Source: Planctomycetota bacterium
GTDB lineage: Bacteria; JAJVIF01; JAPKYR01
NCBI GenBank assembly: GCA_030673355.1
Contig: DAOVJF010000148.1
Coordinates: 1-6,695, forward strand
Length of the DNA stretch: 6,695 bases
Direction: 5' to 3'
Shown: positions 6,352 through 6,695 of the stretch, one piece after another
Layout: each line of letters begins with the position of its first letter
Numbering within the stretch: the stretch's first letter is position 1
Notes under the pieces: model-generated
Told to the model about the DNA's origin: nothing
Seen by the model: the letters and a program-made list of their open reading frames with translations, nothing else
Databases searched by the model: none
Program-made: the position numbers and the translations under genes

Positions 6352-6695
6352 AAAGATCCTCTTTGTTGATGATGAACCAAAGATTCTTGCGGGATTCGAG
6401 CGTAACCTGGTGGATCATTTTCAGGTAATCACCGCTCTGGGCCCGGAGAAAGGGCTGGAAGCCGTAAAAAATAACGGGCCATTCTCAGTGATTGTTTCCG
6501 ATATGCAGATGCCCAAAATGAATGGCGTGGAGTGCTTCCATAAATTGCATGAAATAAATCCAGAAGTGAAAATAATCATAGCGTCTGGATTTGCCAAGGA
6601 TTCCGCTTTCGAAGAATTATCGAATTTCGGCCTGGTGAAATTTCTGAAAAAACCATTCCGCATTGCCGAACTCAGCCAAATGGTTGCCGCCCAAT
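6344..6695 (+). CDS. Response regulator receiver protein, 3' end outside the window
   Basis: The reading frame starts at ATG 6344 and stays open to the window edge, giving 117 residues. These make up one nearly complete receiver domain: MLEKILFVDDEPKIL with D9-D10, phosphoacceptor D53 in VSDMQMPKMNG, S81 in IIASGFA, and K103 in LKKPF. The sequence resembles the receiver of the HDOD protein but is clearly not a recent duplicate. It overlaps the HDOD gene by 8 bp, so it belongs to the same operon and is a likely second target of the kinase. Whether it is a stand-alone CheY-like protein or carries an output domain (for example HD-GYP, GGDEF or DNA-binding) cannot be seen. Confidence 0.9.
   Translation, partial: MLEKILFVDDEPKILAGFERNLVDHFQVITALGPEKGLEAVKNNGPFSVIVSDMQMPKMNGVECFHKLHEINPEVKIIIASGFAKDSAFEELSNFGLVKFLKKPFRIAELSQMVAAQ

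Overview
The window is ordinary bacterial chromosome, densely coded, with every recognisable gene on the + strand. It holds six genes: the 3' end of a SAM hydrolase (DUF62), a ComF-type phosphoribosyltransferase, a DnaB-family helicase-like protein, and a signalling cluster of a soluble PAS histidine kinase, a receiver-HDOD response regulator and a second receiver protein cut by the right edge. No rRNA, tRNA, CRISPR array, insertion sequence or integrase is visible. Purine-rich Shine-Dalgarno sites and soluble two-component proteins fit a free-living bacterium, probably an environmental Gram-negative lineage. I cannot name a phylum from this sequence.

Left part (1-1203): the SAM hydrolase C-terminus ends at 317. 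After a short gap comes ComF, with two four-cysteine clusters and an intact PRPP-binding loop. Its start is ambiguous; GTG at 445 is preferred over TTG at 403. The two genes may be co-transcribed, but nothing in the sequence proves it.

Middle part (1204-2954): an AT-rich gap of 194 bp precedes a 518-residue protein with DnaB architecture: an N-terminal helical domain, a linker and a RecA-like domain. It keeps Walker A, Walker B, the catalytic glutamate and the K-x-R finger, but the usual glutamine of motif H3 appears to be alanine. It has no replication neighbours here, and may be a specialised paralogue rather than the housekeeping replicative helicase.

Right part (3072-6695): kinase, REC-HDOD regulator and REC protein overlap their neighbours by 8 bp at each junction. 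Each downstream start has a GGAGG site nine bases ahead of it, inside the preceding gene, which implies one translationally coupled operon. The kinase has no receiver and no membrane segment, so it probably senses a cytoplasmic signal through its N-terminal and PAS domains and can phosphorylate two separate receivers. The HDOD protein keeps a set of HD-superfamily histidines and aspartate, so it could be a metal-binding enzyme as well as a scaffold.

I found no clearly unprecedented system. The most interesting items are the helicase-like protein with the altered motif and the one-kinase, two-receiver HDOD operon.
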